Assembly (NCBI GenBank): GCA_903875225.1
Contig: CAIQVJ010000087.1
Location: 1 to 46,089 of the forward strand
Origin: an uncultured Pseudomonadota bacterium
Lineage (GTDB): Bacteria; Myxococcota_A; UBA796; SXON01
DNA: 46,089 nucleotides
Direction: 5' to 3'
The position numbers were made by a program, and so were the translations under genes. How positions within the stretch are numbered: position 1 is the first letter of the stretch; the number at the start of each line of letters is the position of its first letter. This document shows positions 34,740 through 43,419 of the stretch, piece after piece. Under the pieces are notes generated by a model. That model made no database searches. It was not told where the DNA came from and saw only the letters and a list, made by a program, of their open reading frames with translations.

Positions 34740-36063
34740 CCGGGTACAAGCTGGACAACGGGCTCACCTGCCCCGCCGTCTGGTTGTCCCCGACGTGCAG
34801 GAGTCCGTCCAGCTCGCCTTCGGGCGAGACCACCACGATGTCGCCCATGATGCCCCAACTGCCGAGCGCCCCACCGTCTGCGAAGCGGCGCACGTCACCC
34901 AACACCGGGGTCCAGGCTCCACCCGGGTATTCGAACGACCACGTCAACGTCGCCGTGCCCGCCGAATCGTCCAGCGCGTACTCGGCCATCCGCGAACCCT
35001 TCGACGAGCCGCGGTTGTCGAACACGCGCAGCCCGCCGTCCATCAGGTCGGGCGCGTGCTGGGGACCGAACTCCTCGCCATCCGCGAACGTGAAGTCGCT
35101 GTCCAGCCCGCCGAGTATCCACCTCGTGGCCCCCGTGGACCGGTCGATCTTCACCACCTGCTGCGTGAAGTAGAACGAGACGACGTACGAGTCGTCGGAG
35201 GGGTCGTACACGAGGCCGTTCGCGTGCGTCCAGTCCGCGGCGTCGTCCAACTGGCTCGCCGTCCAACCCGTGTTCTCCACGACCGGGATGTTCTCGAACG
35301 CGTCCCACACAACGCGCGTTGTGCCGTCCGGCGCGACCTCCACGACCTCGTCCCCGGCCACGTTCGTACCGTCCACGTCCTGATACACCGAGACGACGGT
35401 GACCCACCCGCCGTCCGGCCCCTCGATCGCATCGTGGTGCACCTCGGGGATGGTGAACACCTCCTCCGTGCCGTCGAACCCGAGCACCACGAGCGCGTTG
35501 GCCTCCCGCGCGTGCCGACGCTCGGCGACGTAGTACACGCCACGCCCGTCCGACGTGGCGCGGACGCTCACGACGCCGGCATCCACCGTCCGGTACCACA
35601 CGGGCGCCCCCGAGGTGTCCACCACCTCGATCGCGCTGTGGTCGGCATCGAGGTTGATCGTGCTCGTCAGCAGCAGCGGCCCCACGTCCGGATCGGTGAT
35701 GGGTGTCTCGACCTCGAAGCGAGGCAGGCCGTTCGGCAGCGGGTCGGTGGAGATCGTCTGGTCCGTGGACGTCGCATCGCCCGCGACCACCGCAAAATGG
35801 CACAGGACGTCCGCCGTGAGGCCGTAGAGCGTGGCGGTGTGCGAGGTCGCGGCTTCGGTCTCCTCGGGGGAGACCATCCCGTAGGCGTCAGTGGGGCCGA
35901 ACTCCACGTGGCCCGTCGTCGGAGTCGCGGTCGTCCACGAGACGTGGATCACCGTGGCCACGTCGGGGTCCACCGATGCCACGATGTGGGTGATTCCGTG
36001 GCCCGCGTGGCATGCGCAGAGCGAGGCGACGAACGATACGGAGGCAATTCGGCGTGCGGCCAT
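34732..36063 (-). CDS. Arylsulfotransferase (ASST)-like protein
   Basis: The product has 443 residues. The signal MAARRIASVSFVASLCAC gives two possible Cys residues for lipid attachment. A fibronectin-III/PAP-like beta domain (about 25-110) precedes a propeller with the landmarks of bacterial PAPS-independent arylsulfotransferases: HDAIEGPDGG (H210), DWTHANGLVYDP (H280, N282), VVKIDRSTGATRWILGG (R308) and QHAPDLMDGGLRVFDN (H336, at the position of the histidine that carries sulfate in the E. coli enzyme). The full His/Asn/Arg set suggests an active enzyme moving sulfate between phenolic compounds. GTTAGC (36071-36076, minus) sits 7 bases before the ATG. Confidence 0.85.
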   Translation of the reverse strand: MAARRIASVSFVASLCACHAGHGITHIVASVDPDVATVIHVSWTTATPTTGHVEFGPTDAYGMVSPEETEAATSHTATLYGLTADVLCHFAVVAGDATSTDQTISTDPLPNGLPRFEVETPITDPDVGPLLLTSTINLDADHSAIEVVDTSGAPVWYRTVDAGVVSVRATSDGRGVYYVAERRHAREANALVVLGFDGTEEVFTIPEVHHDAIEGPDGGWVTVVSVYQDVDGTNVAGDEVVEVAPDGTTRVVWDAFENIPVVENTGWTASQLDDAADWTHANGLVYDPSDDSYVVSFYFTQQVVKIDRSTGATRWILGGLDSDFTFADGEEFGPQHAPDLMDGGLRVFDNRGSSKGSRMAEYALDDSAGTATLTWSFEYPGGAWTPVLGDVRRFADGGALGSWGIMGDIVVVSPEGELDGLLHVGDNQTAGQVSPLSSLYPDG

Positions 36064-36171
36064 GCCGCTCGCTAACGCGATGGCAGCGCGGAAACGCTTC
36101 GTCCTCCTTCTGCCCCCGGCCCCCAAACCACCCCAACCTGAGTTATCCTCTACGCGATCCCGGAGCCGCCC

Positions 36172-36798
36172 GTGGCCAAGTCCGAAAGCGCCCCCTCGGG
36201 CATCGATCGCGCAGAGGCCAAAGGAACGTCCACGGCGAACAGGCTCGCGAGCCGGCTCGACCGCTCGAAGCTGCAGCGCCGCGCCATGGGCGACGGCGGC
36301 GAGGTGTTCACAGGTCAGGTCGCGAGCCGGGCGCTCTCCGCCCTCGGCGCCCGCGCGATGACCGTGGACAACAGCATCATCGTCGACGAGTCCTTCGATC
36401 CGAACCGACCCGAGGACGCCGCGGTGTACGCCCACGAGCAGTACCACCTCGACAACTCCGGCGGCGTCGGGGAGAACGGCGGCAAGGACGGGGAGGAGGT
36501 CGCGGCACGCCAGGTGGAGCGCATGGTGTTCCACCGGATGACGGGCGGGATAGAGTCGCACGAAGCGACACACTCGTCGAACGCACAGGGAACGCCGGGA
36601 AGCGGCTCATCGAACACATCCGGCAAGCCCGACTCGGCGGGCAACCCGAGCGGTTCGAAGGGCTACGCGGCCATGCTCGCCCGCGGGATGAGCCACGACG
36701 AGATCGTGGACCAGCTTGCGCGCGAGGTGCTCATGTCGATGGAAGGCCAGCGCGACAAGCACGGGGAGCGCTCGTCGTCCAAGAAGGGCTTCCAGTAG
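36172..36798 (+). CDS. eCIS-core (DUF4157)-like protein with HExxH motif
   Basis: The product has 208 residues and starts at GTG 36172, with GGAG 6 bases upstream. Residues about 57-95 follow the DUF4157 pattern: ALGARAMTVDNSIIVDE, then a P(E)D stretch and AHEQYH (HExxH, 88-92). DUF4157 is known as a core or cargo-like component of extracellular contractile injection system loci, with a putative metalloprotease site. The C-terminal half has a Ser/Gly/Asn linker and an amphipathic helix, ending in a basic tail. There is no signal peptide, as expected for injection-system cargo. It lies 35 bases before pyrF. A link to the tail tube gene 14 kb away is inference. Confidence 0.75.
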   Translation: MAKSESAPSGIDRAEAKGTSTANRLASRLDRSKLQRRAMGDGGEVFTGQVASRALSALGARAMTVDNSIIVDESFDPNRPEDAAVYAHEQYHLDNSGGVGENGGKDGEEVAARQVERMVFHRMTGGIESHEATHSSNAQGTPGSGSSNTSGKPDSAGNPSGSKGYAAMLARGMSHDEIVDQLAREVLMSMEGQRDKHGERSSSKKGFQ

Positions 36799-36819
36799 CG
36801 GATCGGTCCCCCCCGGCCG

Positions 36820-36825
36820 GATAGA
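36820..36825 (+). promoter_or_regulatory. Possible -10 element of pyrF
   Basis: GATAGA ends 8 bases before ATG 36834, with no Shine-Dalgarno sequence between, the same layout as at 26210. Confidence 0.4.
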
Positions 36826-36833
36826 ACCCGCCG

Positions 36834-37649
36834 ATGTCCTTCTCCCGCCTCGCCGAAGCGATCGCCGCGTGCCGCTCCCCGCTCTGCGTCGGGATCGACC
36901 CCCATCCCGACCGGCTGGGCACGGAGCCGGACGCCGCCCTGCGCTTCGGCCGCGCCGTGATCCGCGCCAGCACGGGGCGCGTCGCAGCCGTCAAGCCGCA
37001 GTTCGCCTTCTTCGAGGCGCTCGGCTGGCAGGGGATGCGCGCGCTCGCCACGATCTGCGTCGAGGCGCGGGATGCCGGCCTGATCGTGATCGCAGACGCC
37101 AAGCGCGGCGACATCGGCACGACCGCCGCCGCCTACGCGGCCGCGACACTCGCGGCCGACGCACCATTCCCAGCCGACGTGCTCACAGTCTCCCCCTTCC
37201 TCGGCCTGGACACGCTGGCGCCGTTCGTCGCGGTGGCACGGGAGCACGACCGCAGCGTGTACGTGCTCACCCGCACGTCCAACCCCGGGTCTGCAACCTT
37301 CCAGGACGCCGCCGAGGCGCCGCTCTGCGAGTGGCTGCAGGCCCACGTGGACGTCGCCGGGGCCGTCGTGGGCGCCACGCACGCCGCCGCGGTGTCCCGA
37401 CTTCGGGGTGCGCTCCCGGGCACGGCGTTCCTCCTCCCCGGCTACGGCACCCAGGGCGGGTCCGCGGCGTCCACCCGCGCCGCCTTCTCGGGCGCGGGTG
37501 CCCGATCGACGCTGGTGGTGAGCGCGCGAGGCGCCACGCTTCCAGCGCCTGCCGACCCGGATCTCGCGCTCTGGCTGGACGACCCGTCGACCTGGATGGC
37601 TGGGAGGATCGATGCGCTCAACGCCGATCTCGCGGGCCTGTCTCCGTGA
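36834..37649 (+). CDS. pyrF: Orotidine 5'-phosphate decarboxylase
   Basis: This cytoplasmic enzyme converts OMP to UMP, the last step of de novo pyrimidine synthesis. The product has 271 residues, in the range of the longer type 2 form. CVGIDPHPDRLG opens the barrel, VKPQFAFFE follows at about 53, and the catalytic DAKRGDIG lies at 88-95. TSNPGS and LLPGYGTQGG are typical of the same form. The stop overlaps the following lipoprotein gene by 4 bases (GTGA). Confidence 0.96.
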   Translation: MSFSRLAEAIAACRSPLCVGIDPHPDRLGTEPDAALRFGRAVIRASTGRVAAVKPQFAFFEALGWQGMRALATICVEARDAGLIVIADAKRGDIGTTAAAYAAATLAADAPFPADVLTVSPFLGLDTLAPFVAVAREHDRSVYVLTRTSNPGSATFQDAAEAPLCEWLQAHVDVAGAVVGATHAAAVSRLRGALPGTAFLLPGYGTQGGSAASTRAAFSGAGARSTLVVSARGATLPAPADPDLALWLDDPSTWMAGRIDALNADLAGLSP

Positions 37650-38422
37650 CCGGCCGAACGCTCTCGCTCCTGGCCCTTGCAGCCTGCAATGGGCGCTCCA
37701 CGCTCACCGGCACCGCGCGCGACGAGCTACGGCTCCAGGGATTGCCGGACGTGCTGGTCATCCCAGGCTCTCCTTCCGAACGCTGCCCGCCCGTCCACCT
37801 GCAGCCCGAGAGCAGCGGCAGGTTCTCTGCGCAGGTGTGTGAAGGGCAGGAGTACACCGTCTCCTACTCCCCGGGGACCCACGGCATCTTCTGGCGGGGC
37901 GAGCCGGCCACGGCGCGGGCTGGCGCAGATGTGTCGATATCGGCCTGGCCCGCTGCCGAGGAGCCTGGGGTCTACATCCTCGGAGATACAATGACACGTA
38001 TCGGCCCCTCCATCGCGCTGGAGACCTCCACCGTGCTGCCCTCGAACACGGTGGTCCGCTACCCGATCGAGGTGCCCCGCACGGTGCCCCGCGTGCTTCC
38101 GGGCCAGTTCCTCTTGCTGCAGGGGACGGAGTCCACCGACGCGCTCACGCCCGTGGGCACGTCCACCAGCACCCTCTCGTTCGCCCGCCCGGTGCCGCCC
38201 AGCGACATGGGCCCCTGGTCGTTCGAGGGCGTCGACATCGGCCCCGACGGGGTCGTCACCCGCCTCCCGACCCCGACGCCGATGGCCACGCGGCAAACCG
38301 TCGCCGACGTCGATCTCGCCTGGATCCCCGCCGACGGGGTCCCAGCGGGCCGCTACCTCGTGGGTAGACCCGAGGGTCAGCGAGCCTGGCTCGTCGACGT
38401 CGGCCCCCTCCCCTCCCCGTGA
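37646..38422 (+). CDS. Lipoprotein, unknown function
   Basis: The product has 258 residues. GTG 37646 overlaps the pyrF stop and opens a lipoprotein signal (MTGRTLSLLALAAC). The mature part looks beta-rich, with two likely sandwich regions, and I recognise no family. Translational coupling to pyrF does not imply a shared pathway. It ends 14 bases before the MopE/FG-GAP gene. Confidence 0.75.
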   Translation: MTGRTLSLLALAACNGRSTLTGTARDELRLQGLPDVLVIPGSPSERCPPVHLQPESSGRFSAQVCEGQEYTVSYSPGTHGIFWRGEPATARAGADVSISAWPAAEEPGVYILGDTMTRIGPSIALETSTVLPSNTVVRYPIEVPRTVPRVLPGQFLLLQGTESTDALTPVGTSTSTLSFARPVPPSDMGPWSFEGVDIGPDGVVTRLPTPTPMATRQTVADVDLAWIPADGVPAGRYLVGRPEGQRAWLVDVGPLPSP

Positions 38423-38436
38423 ACCCTGGAGTGCCC

Positions 38437-40368
38437 ATGCGCCTGCTTCCCCTCTGCCTCTCCCTGGTCCTGCTCGCGGCGTGCGGAGGCAAGGACCCCG
38501 ACAGCGTGAACACGGGCGACGACACATCGCCGAATGGCGACACCGACGCGGACGGCGACGGCTATGTCGACCTGGACGCCGGGGGCGACGACTGCGACGA
38601 CACCGACGAGTACACCAACCCTGGCGCCGACGACGTGCCCTATGACGGGAAGGACCAGAACTGCGACGGAGCGGACCTGACCGATGTCGACGGCGACGGC
38701 TACGCCGGCGAGCCGGCCGGAGGCACGGACTGCAACGACGGCAACCCGCAGATCAACCCGGATGCCCCGGAGATCTGCTACGACAACCTCGACAACGACT
38801 GCGACGGCCGGGGCGGGGCCGACGACGTCGCCGCCCAGTCCGACTGCGATGGAGACGGCTCTGAACGCGTGGACGACTGCAACGACGAAGACCCCACGAT
38901 CTACCCCGAGGCGCCGGACGAGTGGTACGACGGCATCGACAGCGACTGTGCCTTCAACAGCGACTACGACCAGGACGCAGACGGGGAGGACGCCATCCTG
39001 GGCGGAGGGCTCGACTGCAACGACACGGATCCGAACGTGCACACCGACGCCGACGAGGTCTGGGACGACGTGGACAACGACTGTGAAGGCACGATCGATC
39101 AGCTCGGGACCGCAGAGAGCGCGGGGAGCTGGCACGGGGAGTTCGTCGACGACGACTCGTGGCTCGGGTACGACGACGCGCTCGTCACCGATCTGGACGG
39201 CGACGGGATCCGCGACGTCGCCATCGGCTCGCCCCTCACCGGGAGCGCGACCGCGGACCGCGACGCACCGCAGACGTTCTCGGGCGCCGTCTACGTGATG
39301 TCGACAGGCGGCGGCACCGCCGCCCCGTCCACCTCCGCGATCGCGACGATCATCGGGGACGACAACGACTACCTCGGGATGTCGATGGCGACGATGCCGG
39401 ATGGAACGCTGGTCGCCGCGGGGCTCTCCACAGCGTACGTGTACACGCCCGCACAACTCACAGGCTCCCTCTCGGGGAGCGACGCCTCGGCCTCGTTCAC
39501 CACGAACGGCAGCATCGGCTATGCGTCCACCTGGCACGGCGGCGTGGTCACCGTGGGCGATCCGTACACCGGCACGGCCGAGAGCGTGGTCGTCTGGAGC
39601 GCGGTGTCGGTCAACCTGGGTGGGAGCCACTCCACCTCCGCCGCGCTCTGGTCGCTCTCGGAGGGCGGCAGCGGCAAGGGGGCGGGCTTTCCGGGGGACC
39701 TCGACGGCGACGGCCTGGACGAGGTGGCGTATGCCACGACCGGCCTCGCCACTGCGGCGAAGGTGGGCGTGATCCCCGGGGAGATGATCGCCGCGGGCGG
39801 GAGCGCCACCGGTTCGGACATCCCGGGCCTGACGGGCGCCACCGTGCCCAGCGGCTACGAGGCCTACTGCACCGTCCGGGTGGCGGGCGGGGACGACTTC
39901 GACGGAGATGGCTACCGTGAGCTGGTCGTCGGGGCTCTGGAGGTCGAGGGCGCGGCACCGCACTCGGGCGTCGTGTACGTGATCCCCGGCCAGTCGGCCC
40001 TCGACGGAGGCAGCCTCAGCGCCCTGGCGACCGCCACGGTGAACGGCCAGGTCGAGTCCGGGGAGCTCGCACCCGCGTGGTCGTCCGGAGACATCGACGA
40101 TGACGGCACCGAGGACCTCGTGCTCGGGTTCGCCGGCAACGGGAGCGGCGACGTGGACTCCGCCATCTGGTTCATTCCCCACGACACCGTCGGCCTCGGT
40201 GGCACGCTCACGCCCTCCCCGTCCACGCCACTGTTCTCCGGCTCCGCCCCGGACGATCAATTCGGCTTCTCGATCCGCATGTCCGACCCGGACGAGGACG
40301 GCGACGACGACATCTTCGTCTCCTCGCTCGACAGTTACGGCGCGCTGACGTGGTTCCGGCACGATTGA
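38437..40368 (+). CDS. MopE-repeat lipoprotein with FG-GAP (integrin-like) propeller
   Basis: The product has 643 residues. ATG 38437 has GGAG 5 bases upstream and opens a lipoprotein signal (MRLLPLCLSLVLLAAC). Four MopE-type repeats (about 40-225) with DCDD/DCND cores are followed by a propeller whose blades carry FG-GAP calcium loops: DLDGDGIRDVAIGSP, DLDGDGLDEVAYAT, DFDGDGYRELVVGA, DIDDDGTEDLVLGF and DPDEDGDDDIFVSS. The architecture resembles the lipoprotein at 5875. Calcium-stabilised surface display is likely by family; the ligand is unknown. Confidence 0.9.
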   Translation: MRLLPLCLSLVLLAACGGKDPDSVNTGDDTSPNGDTDADGDGYVDLDAGGDDCDDTDEYTNPGADDVPYDGKDQNCDGADLTDVDGDGYAGEPAGGTDCNDGNPQINPDAPEICYDNLDNDCDGRGGADDVAAQSDCDGDGSERVDDCNDEDPTIYPEAPDEWYDGIDSDCAFNSDYDQDADGEDAILGGGLDCNDTDPNVHTDADEVWDDVDNDCEGTIDQLGTAESAGSWHGEFVDDDSWLGYDDALVTDLDGDGIRDVAIGSPLTGSATADRDAPQTFSGAVYVMSTGGGTAAPSTSAIATIIGDDNDYLGMSMATMPDGTLVAAGLSTAYVYTPAQLTGSLSGSDASASFTTNGSIGYASTWHGGVVTVGDPYTGTAESVVVWSAVSVNLGGSHSTSAALWSLSEGGSGKGAGFPGDLDGDGLDEVAYATTGLATAAKVGVIPGEMIAAGGSATGSDIPGLTGATVPSGYEAYCTVRVAGGDDFDGDGYRELVVGALEVEGAAPHSGVVYVIPGQSALDGGSLSALATATVNGQVESGELAPAWSSGDIDDDGTEDLVLGFAGNGSGDVDSAIWFIPHDTVGLGGTLTPSPSTPLFSGSAPDDQFGFSIRMSDPDEDGDDDIFVSSLDSYGALTWFRHD

Positions 40369-40383
40369 CCCGCGCACGGCCGG

Positions 40384-40389
40384 GATAAG
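40384..40389 (+). promoter_or_regulatory. Possible -10 element of the acyltransferase gene
   Basis: GATAAG ends 9 bases before ATG 40399; no Shine-Dalgarno sequence is visible. Confidence 0.4.
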
Positions 40390-40398
40390 CCCCGCGGC

Positions 40399-41232
40399 AT
40401 GCTCCCGGCCTTCGCCCGCCTCGTCGCCAGCACACTCCCGGAAGCGGAGCGCGAACGCCTGCGCGGCCTGCAATTCGCCGACGCGGGGCACGGATACGAC
40501 CCCTTCGGGCTGCACCCCGACTTCGTCGCGTTCGGCGAGGCCGCCACCGCACCACTCTACAACCACTACTTCCGGGTCGAGTCGTCGGGCCACGAGAACA
40601 TCCCGGCCTCGGGTGCGGCGGTCCTGGCCGCGAACCACTCCGGAGCCGTACCGTTCGACTCCGCGATGATCTGGGCGGACGTGGTGCGGAACACCAACCC
40701 CCCGCGCGTTCCCCGTCCCGTCGCGGACCACTTCGTACCGATGATCCCGATCATCGGGATCATCTTCGCACGCGGCGGCATGGTCGGCGGGAGTCGAGGG
40801 AACGCGCGCACCCTGCTCGAGCGCGGGGAGCTCCTGCTGATCCACCCCGAAGGGGTTCCGGGTATCGCCAAATCGTTCAAGCACCGCTACCACCTGCAGG
40901 AGTGGCGCGTCGGACACGTGGAGCTGGCGATCCGCCACAGCGCCCCCGTCATTCCCGTGGCGGTCGTCGGAGCGGAGGAGCAGATGCCCCAGGTCGGCCG
41001 CATCCCGATCTCGGTCGCGGGCCTCCCCTTCATCCCGGTCACGCTTTTTCCGCTGCCCCTGCCCGTCCGGTACCACATCCGATACGGCCCCCCGATCCCG
41101 GTCAACGAGATGTACACCCCGGATCAGGCCGACGACCCGGCCTGCATTCGTGAGGCCGCAGCGCTCGTGAAACGCACCGTCCAGGAGATGATCGACCAGG
41201 GGTTGAAGCAGCGCGCGGGGATCTTCAAGTGA
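40399..41232 (+). CDS. PlsC-type lysophospholipid acyltransferase family protein
   Basis: The product is a 277-residue acyltransferase. The catalytic block reads AANHSGAVPFDSAM (N79, H80, D87), so His and Asp are separated by six residues instead of four as in classical PlsC. IHPEG lies at 148-152. The longer spacing resembles a subgroup I associate with actinobacterial and myxobacterial relatives. It probably acylates a lysolipid or other membrane acceptor. It overlaps the following SDR gene by 4 bases, suggesting one lipid-related unit. Confidence 0.87.
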   Translation: MLPAFARLVASTLPEAERERLRGLQFADAGHGYDPFGLHPDFVAFGEAATAPLYNHYFRVESSGHENIPASGAAVLAANHSGAVPFDSAMIWADVVRNTNPPRVPRPVADHFVPMIPIIGIIFARGGMVGGSRGNARTLLERGELLLIHPEGVPGIAKSFKHRYHLQEWRVGHVELAIRHSAPVIPVAVVGAEEQMPQVGRIPISVAGLPFIPVTLFPLPLPVRYHIRYGPPIPVNEMYTPDQADDPACIREAAALVKRTVQEMIDQGLKQRAGIFK

Positions 41233-42182
41233 CCCCCCTCCGCGGCGTCCTCGTCACCGGAGCCGACGCCCCCGTGGGGGAATGGCTCGTGCGTGCGTTG
41301 CTGGAGGACACCAGCATCGGCCACGTCATCGCGGTCGCGCCGCGACCGGAGCGCGTCGCCCTGCCCCAATCCGCCCGGCTCACCGTGCTGCCCGTGGAGC
41401 TCCTCCGGGAGCGGCACGTACACGACCTGCTCTTCGGGCCCGCGCGTGAGCTCGGGGTGGAGGTGATCGTGCACACCGCCACGGCCGGGTCGGCGACGGA
41501 GGACGGCAAACGCGTCCACGCGTTCAACGTGGAGGCGACACGCGCGTTGCTTGCGTTGTGTGAGCGGCACCCGACGATTCGCCGGTTCGTGCTGCGCAGC
41601 TTCTCCGAGGTGTATCAGATCGACGCAGACCTGCCGGTGCTCATCGCAGAGGATCACCCGCTCAACCTCTCAGCAGGCGCACCCCAATTCGTGCGGGACC
41701 GCGTGGAGGCAGACCTGCACGCCTGCGTGCGCACCGGGCTCTCCGACCTTCAGATCCAGGTCCTGCGCACGGCCGAGGTCCTGGCTCCAGGCACGGGCTC
41801 GCAGCTCTTCGACTACCTCGAGAGCCCGGTGTGCTTCCGCCCGGTGGGCTTCGACCCGATGCTCAACCTGCTGTCCCTCTCGGACATCACGTCGGCCCTC
41901 CACCAGTCGGTCCACGCCTCGGCGCAGGGGGTCTTCAACATTCCCGGCGCTGATACATTGCCCCTGTCTCTGGCGATACACAAGTGGGGCCGCGCGAGCA
42001 TCGCGGTGCCCAGCGCGTTCATGACCCCCTTGTACAAGTGGCGAACGCGCCTTTGGGGCACCGACTTCCGGTATGGGATGAACCGTCGGCGCTTCCACTA
42101 CTCGGGCGTGCTGGACGGACGACGGGCCAGAGAGGTGCTGGACTACGAGCCCCAGCACGGCATCGAGTGGCCGGTCGGGTAG
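41229..42182 (+). CDS. Extended SDR/NAD-dependent epimerase-like protein
   Basis: The product has 317 residues. GTG 41229 overlaps the acyltransferase stop. The Rossmann entry VTGADAPVGEW (9-19) is clear, followed by VHTATAG and the RSFSEVY segment. The usual catalytic YxxxK is not visible: the expected position reads FVRDRVEAD. The enzyme may therefore be inactive, use another residue, or bind without catalysis. Its coupling to a PlsC-like enzyme suggests lipid or glycolipid metabolism, which is inference. Confidence 0.82.
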   Translation: MTPLRGVLVTGADAPVGEWLVRALLEDTSIGHVIAVAPRPERVALPQSARLTVLPVELLRERHVHDLLFGPARELGVEVIVHTATAGSATEDGKRVHAFNVEATRALLALCERHPTIRRFVLRSFSEVYQIDADLPVLIAEDHPLNLSAGAPQFVRDRVEADLHACVRTGLSDLQIQVLRTAEVLAPGTGSQLFDYLESPVCFRPVGFDPMLNLLSLSDITSALHQSVHASAQGVFNIPGADTLPLSLAIHKWGRASIAVPSAFMTPLYKWRTRLWGTDFRYGMNRRRFHYSGVLDGRRAREVLDYEPQHGIEWPVG

Positions 42183-42197
42183 GGCAGGGCGCCCGGT

Positions 42198-42213
42198 CCG
42201 GGCAATCGCCCGG
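42198..42213. terminator. Hairpin between convergent genes
   Basis: CCGGGC-AATC-GCCCGG is a 6-bp GC stem with a tetraloop, and an overlapping GCCCGG-T-CCGGGC (42191-42203) competes with it. It lies 16 bases after the SDR stop and 4 bases from the stop of the opposite gene. There is no T-run, so it may act as a bidirectional transcript boundary. Confidence 0.45.
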
Positions 42214-42216
42214 GGC

Positions 42217-43419
42217 TCAGCGCAGGAAGCGCCGGGCGGGGAACGCGTCGGCAAAGTCGCTCCGACCTTCGGTCACCAGTTCGGCCATGGCGCGCCCGGC
42301 GAGGAACGCGAAACCGAAGCCGTGACCGGTAAAACCGACGGCAGCCACCACTCCGGGGGCGCCGGGTACCGCTCCGCAGATCGGAAGCCCGTCGCGGGAA
42401 AACCCCATCGTGCCGGACCAGCGGTGGGTGACCGGGACGTCGCGAAGCGCGGGAAAGCGGTGGAGGAACTCCGCCATGCGGGCCTGGATGCCGTCGTGGA
42501 GCACCTCGTCGGTGCCGACCTCGGCGGAGGGGTCCAGGTTCCGCCACCCGCCCAGCACCACGCGGCCTGTCTCGTCCTGCCGCCAGTAGTCGTACCCGTG
42601 GTCTGCGTAGACCGGGCAGTCGAACAGGCGGGGCGCAGGTGCCGTCGCGAGCATCTGACCGCGCACGGGGTCCACCTTGTCCGCAAAGAACGGCAATATC
42701 TCCCCTGCGTAGGCATTGGTGCACACCACGACGAGGCTGGCCCGGATGGTCGCAGGCCCCGCCGCGCTGGAGGTGTGTACCGTCACATCCCCCGCGCCCT
42801 GCGCGTCGATCCTCGTCGTCGCCGTACCTTCATGGAGATCGGCGCCCGCCGCCCGGGCAGCAGCCGCGAGCCCACGAACGAACTTCGCCGGCTGCAGCTC
42901 CCCATCGTCTGGAAGGTGCACGCCCACCTTGAACCCGGCCTCCCGATAGCACGCGGGGAGGTCGGTACCCGCCCACACATGCGCGGCGAAACCGTCCTCG
43001 ACGAGCCGGGCCGCGCTCTCGAGCAGCTCCGCCTCTTCGGCCGGCGCGCACGCCAACTGCAGGGAGCCGCGCTTCTGGTACGCGCAGTCGATCCCGAAGC
43101 GCTCCACCGCTGCGGCCATGGCGAGGTGGTTGTCCCGCGACCACCCGTGCACCGTCCGCGCCCGCTCGTGTCCCATCACGCCGATCGCGCGACTGTAGCG
43201 CTCGGCGGTCCCCTGCAGCACGAAGCCCGCGTTCCTGCCCGAAGCACCCACGCTCACGAAACCGCGCTCCAACCAGAGCGGTGCGACCCCGGCCTCTGCG
43301 AGCGCCAGCGCGGTGCTCGCGCCGCACAGCCCGGCGCCGATCACGACGACGTCCCGTTCATGGTCACCGACCAGCGGTGGCGTGATCGGGCTCAAGCCCT
43401 CGAGCCAGTAGGGGTTCAT
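42217..43419 (-). CDS. FAD-dependent amine/amino-acid oxidase (DAO family, PuuB-like)
   Basis: This is a flavoenzyme of 400 residues. The FAD site VVVIGAGLCGASTAL (GxGxxG at 28-33) is followed by ERGFVSVGASGRNAGFVLQG, the family's second signature. YDYWRQDETGRVVLGG, THRWSGTMGFSRDGLPICG and GFTGHGFGFAFLAGR belong to the glycine/gamma-glutamylputrescine oxidase group. It is probably cytoplasmic, oxidising a secondary amine or amino acid and releasing hydrogen peroxide; the substrate is unknown. Its ATG overlaps the stop of the upstream lipoprotein by 4 bases. Confidence 0.9.
   Translation of the reverse strand: MNPYWLEGLSPITPPLVGDHERDVVVIGAGLCGASTALALAEAGVAPLWLERGFVSVGASGRNAGFVLQGTAERYSRAIGVMGHERARTVHGWSRDNHLAMAAAVERFGIDCAYQKRGSLQLACAPAEEAELLESAARLVEDGFAAHVWAGTDLPACYREAGFKVGVHLPDDGELQPAKFVRGLAAAARAAGADLHEGTATTRIDAQGAGDVTVHTSSAAGPATIRASLVVVCTNAYAGEILPFFADKVDPVRGQMLATAPAPRLFDCPVYADHGYDYWRQDETGRVVLGGWRNLDPSAEVGTDEVLHDGIQARMAEFLHRFPALRDVPVTHRWSGTMGFSRDGLPICGAVPGAPGVVAAVGFTGHGFGFAFLAGRAMAELVTEGRSDFADAFPARRFLR

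Noticed and set aside
21694..36798. A complete contractile injection system locus
   Set aside because: Only a tube-like and a DUF4157-like gene are present; no sheath, baseplate, spike or ATPase gene lies between them.
38377..41076. An 899-codon minus-strand frame
   Set aside because: It is antisense to the MopE/FG-GAP lipoprotein and the acyltransferase, with Val/Gly/Arg-rich shadow composition.
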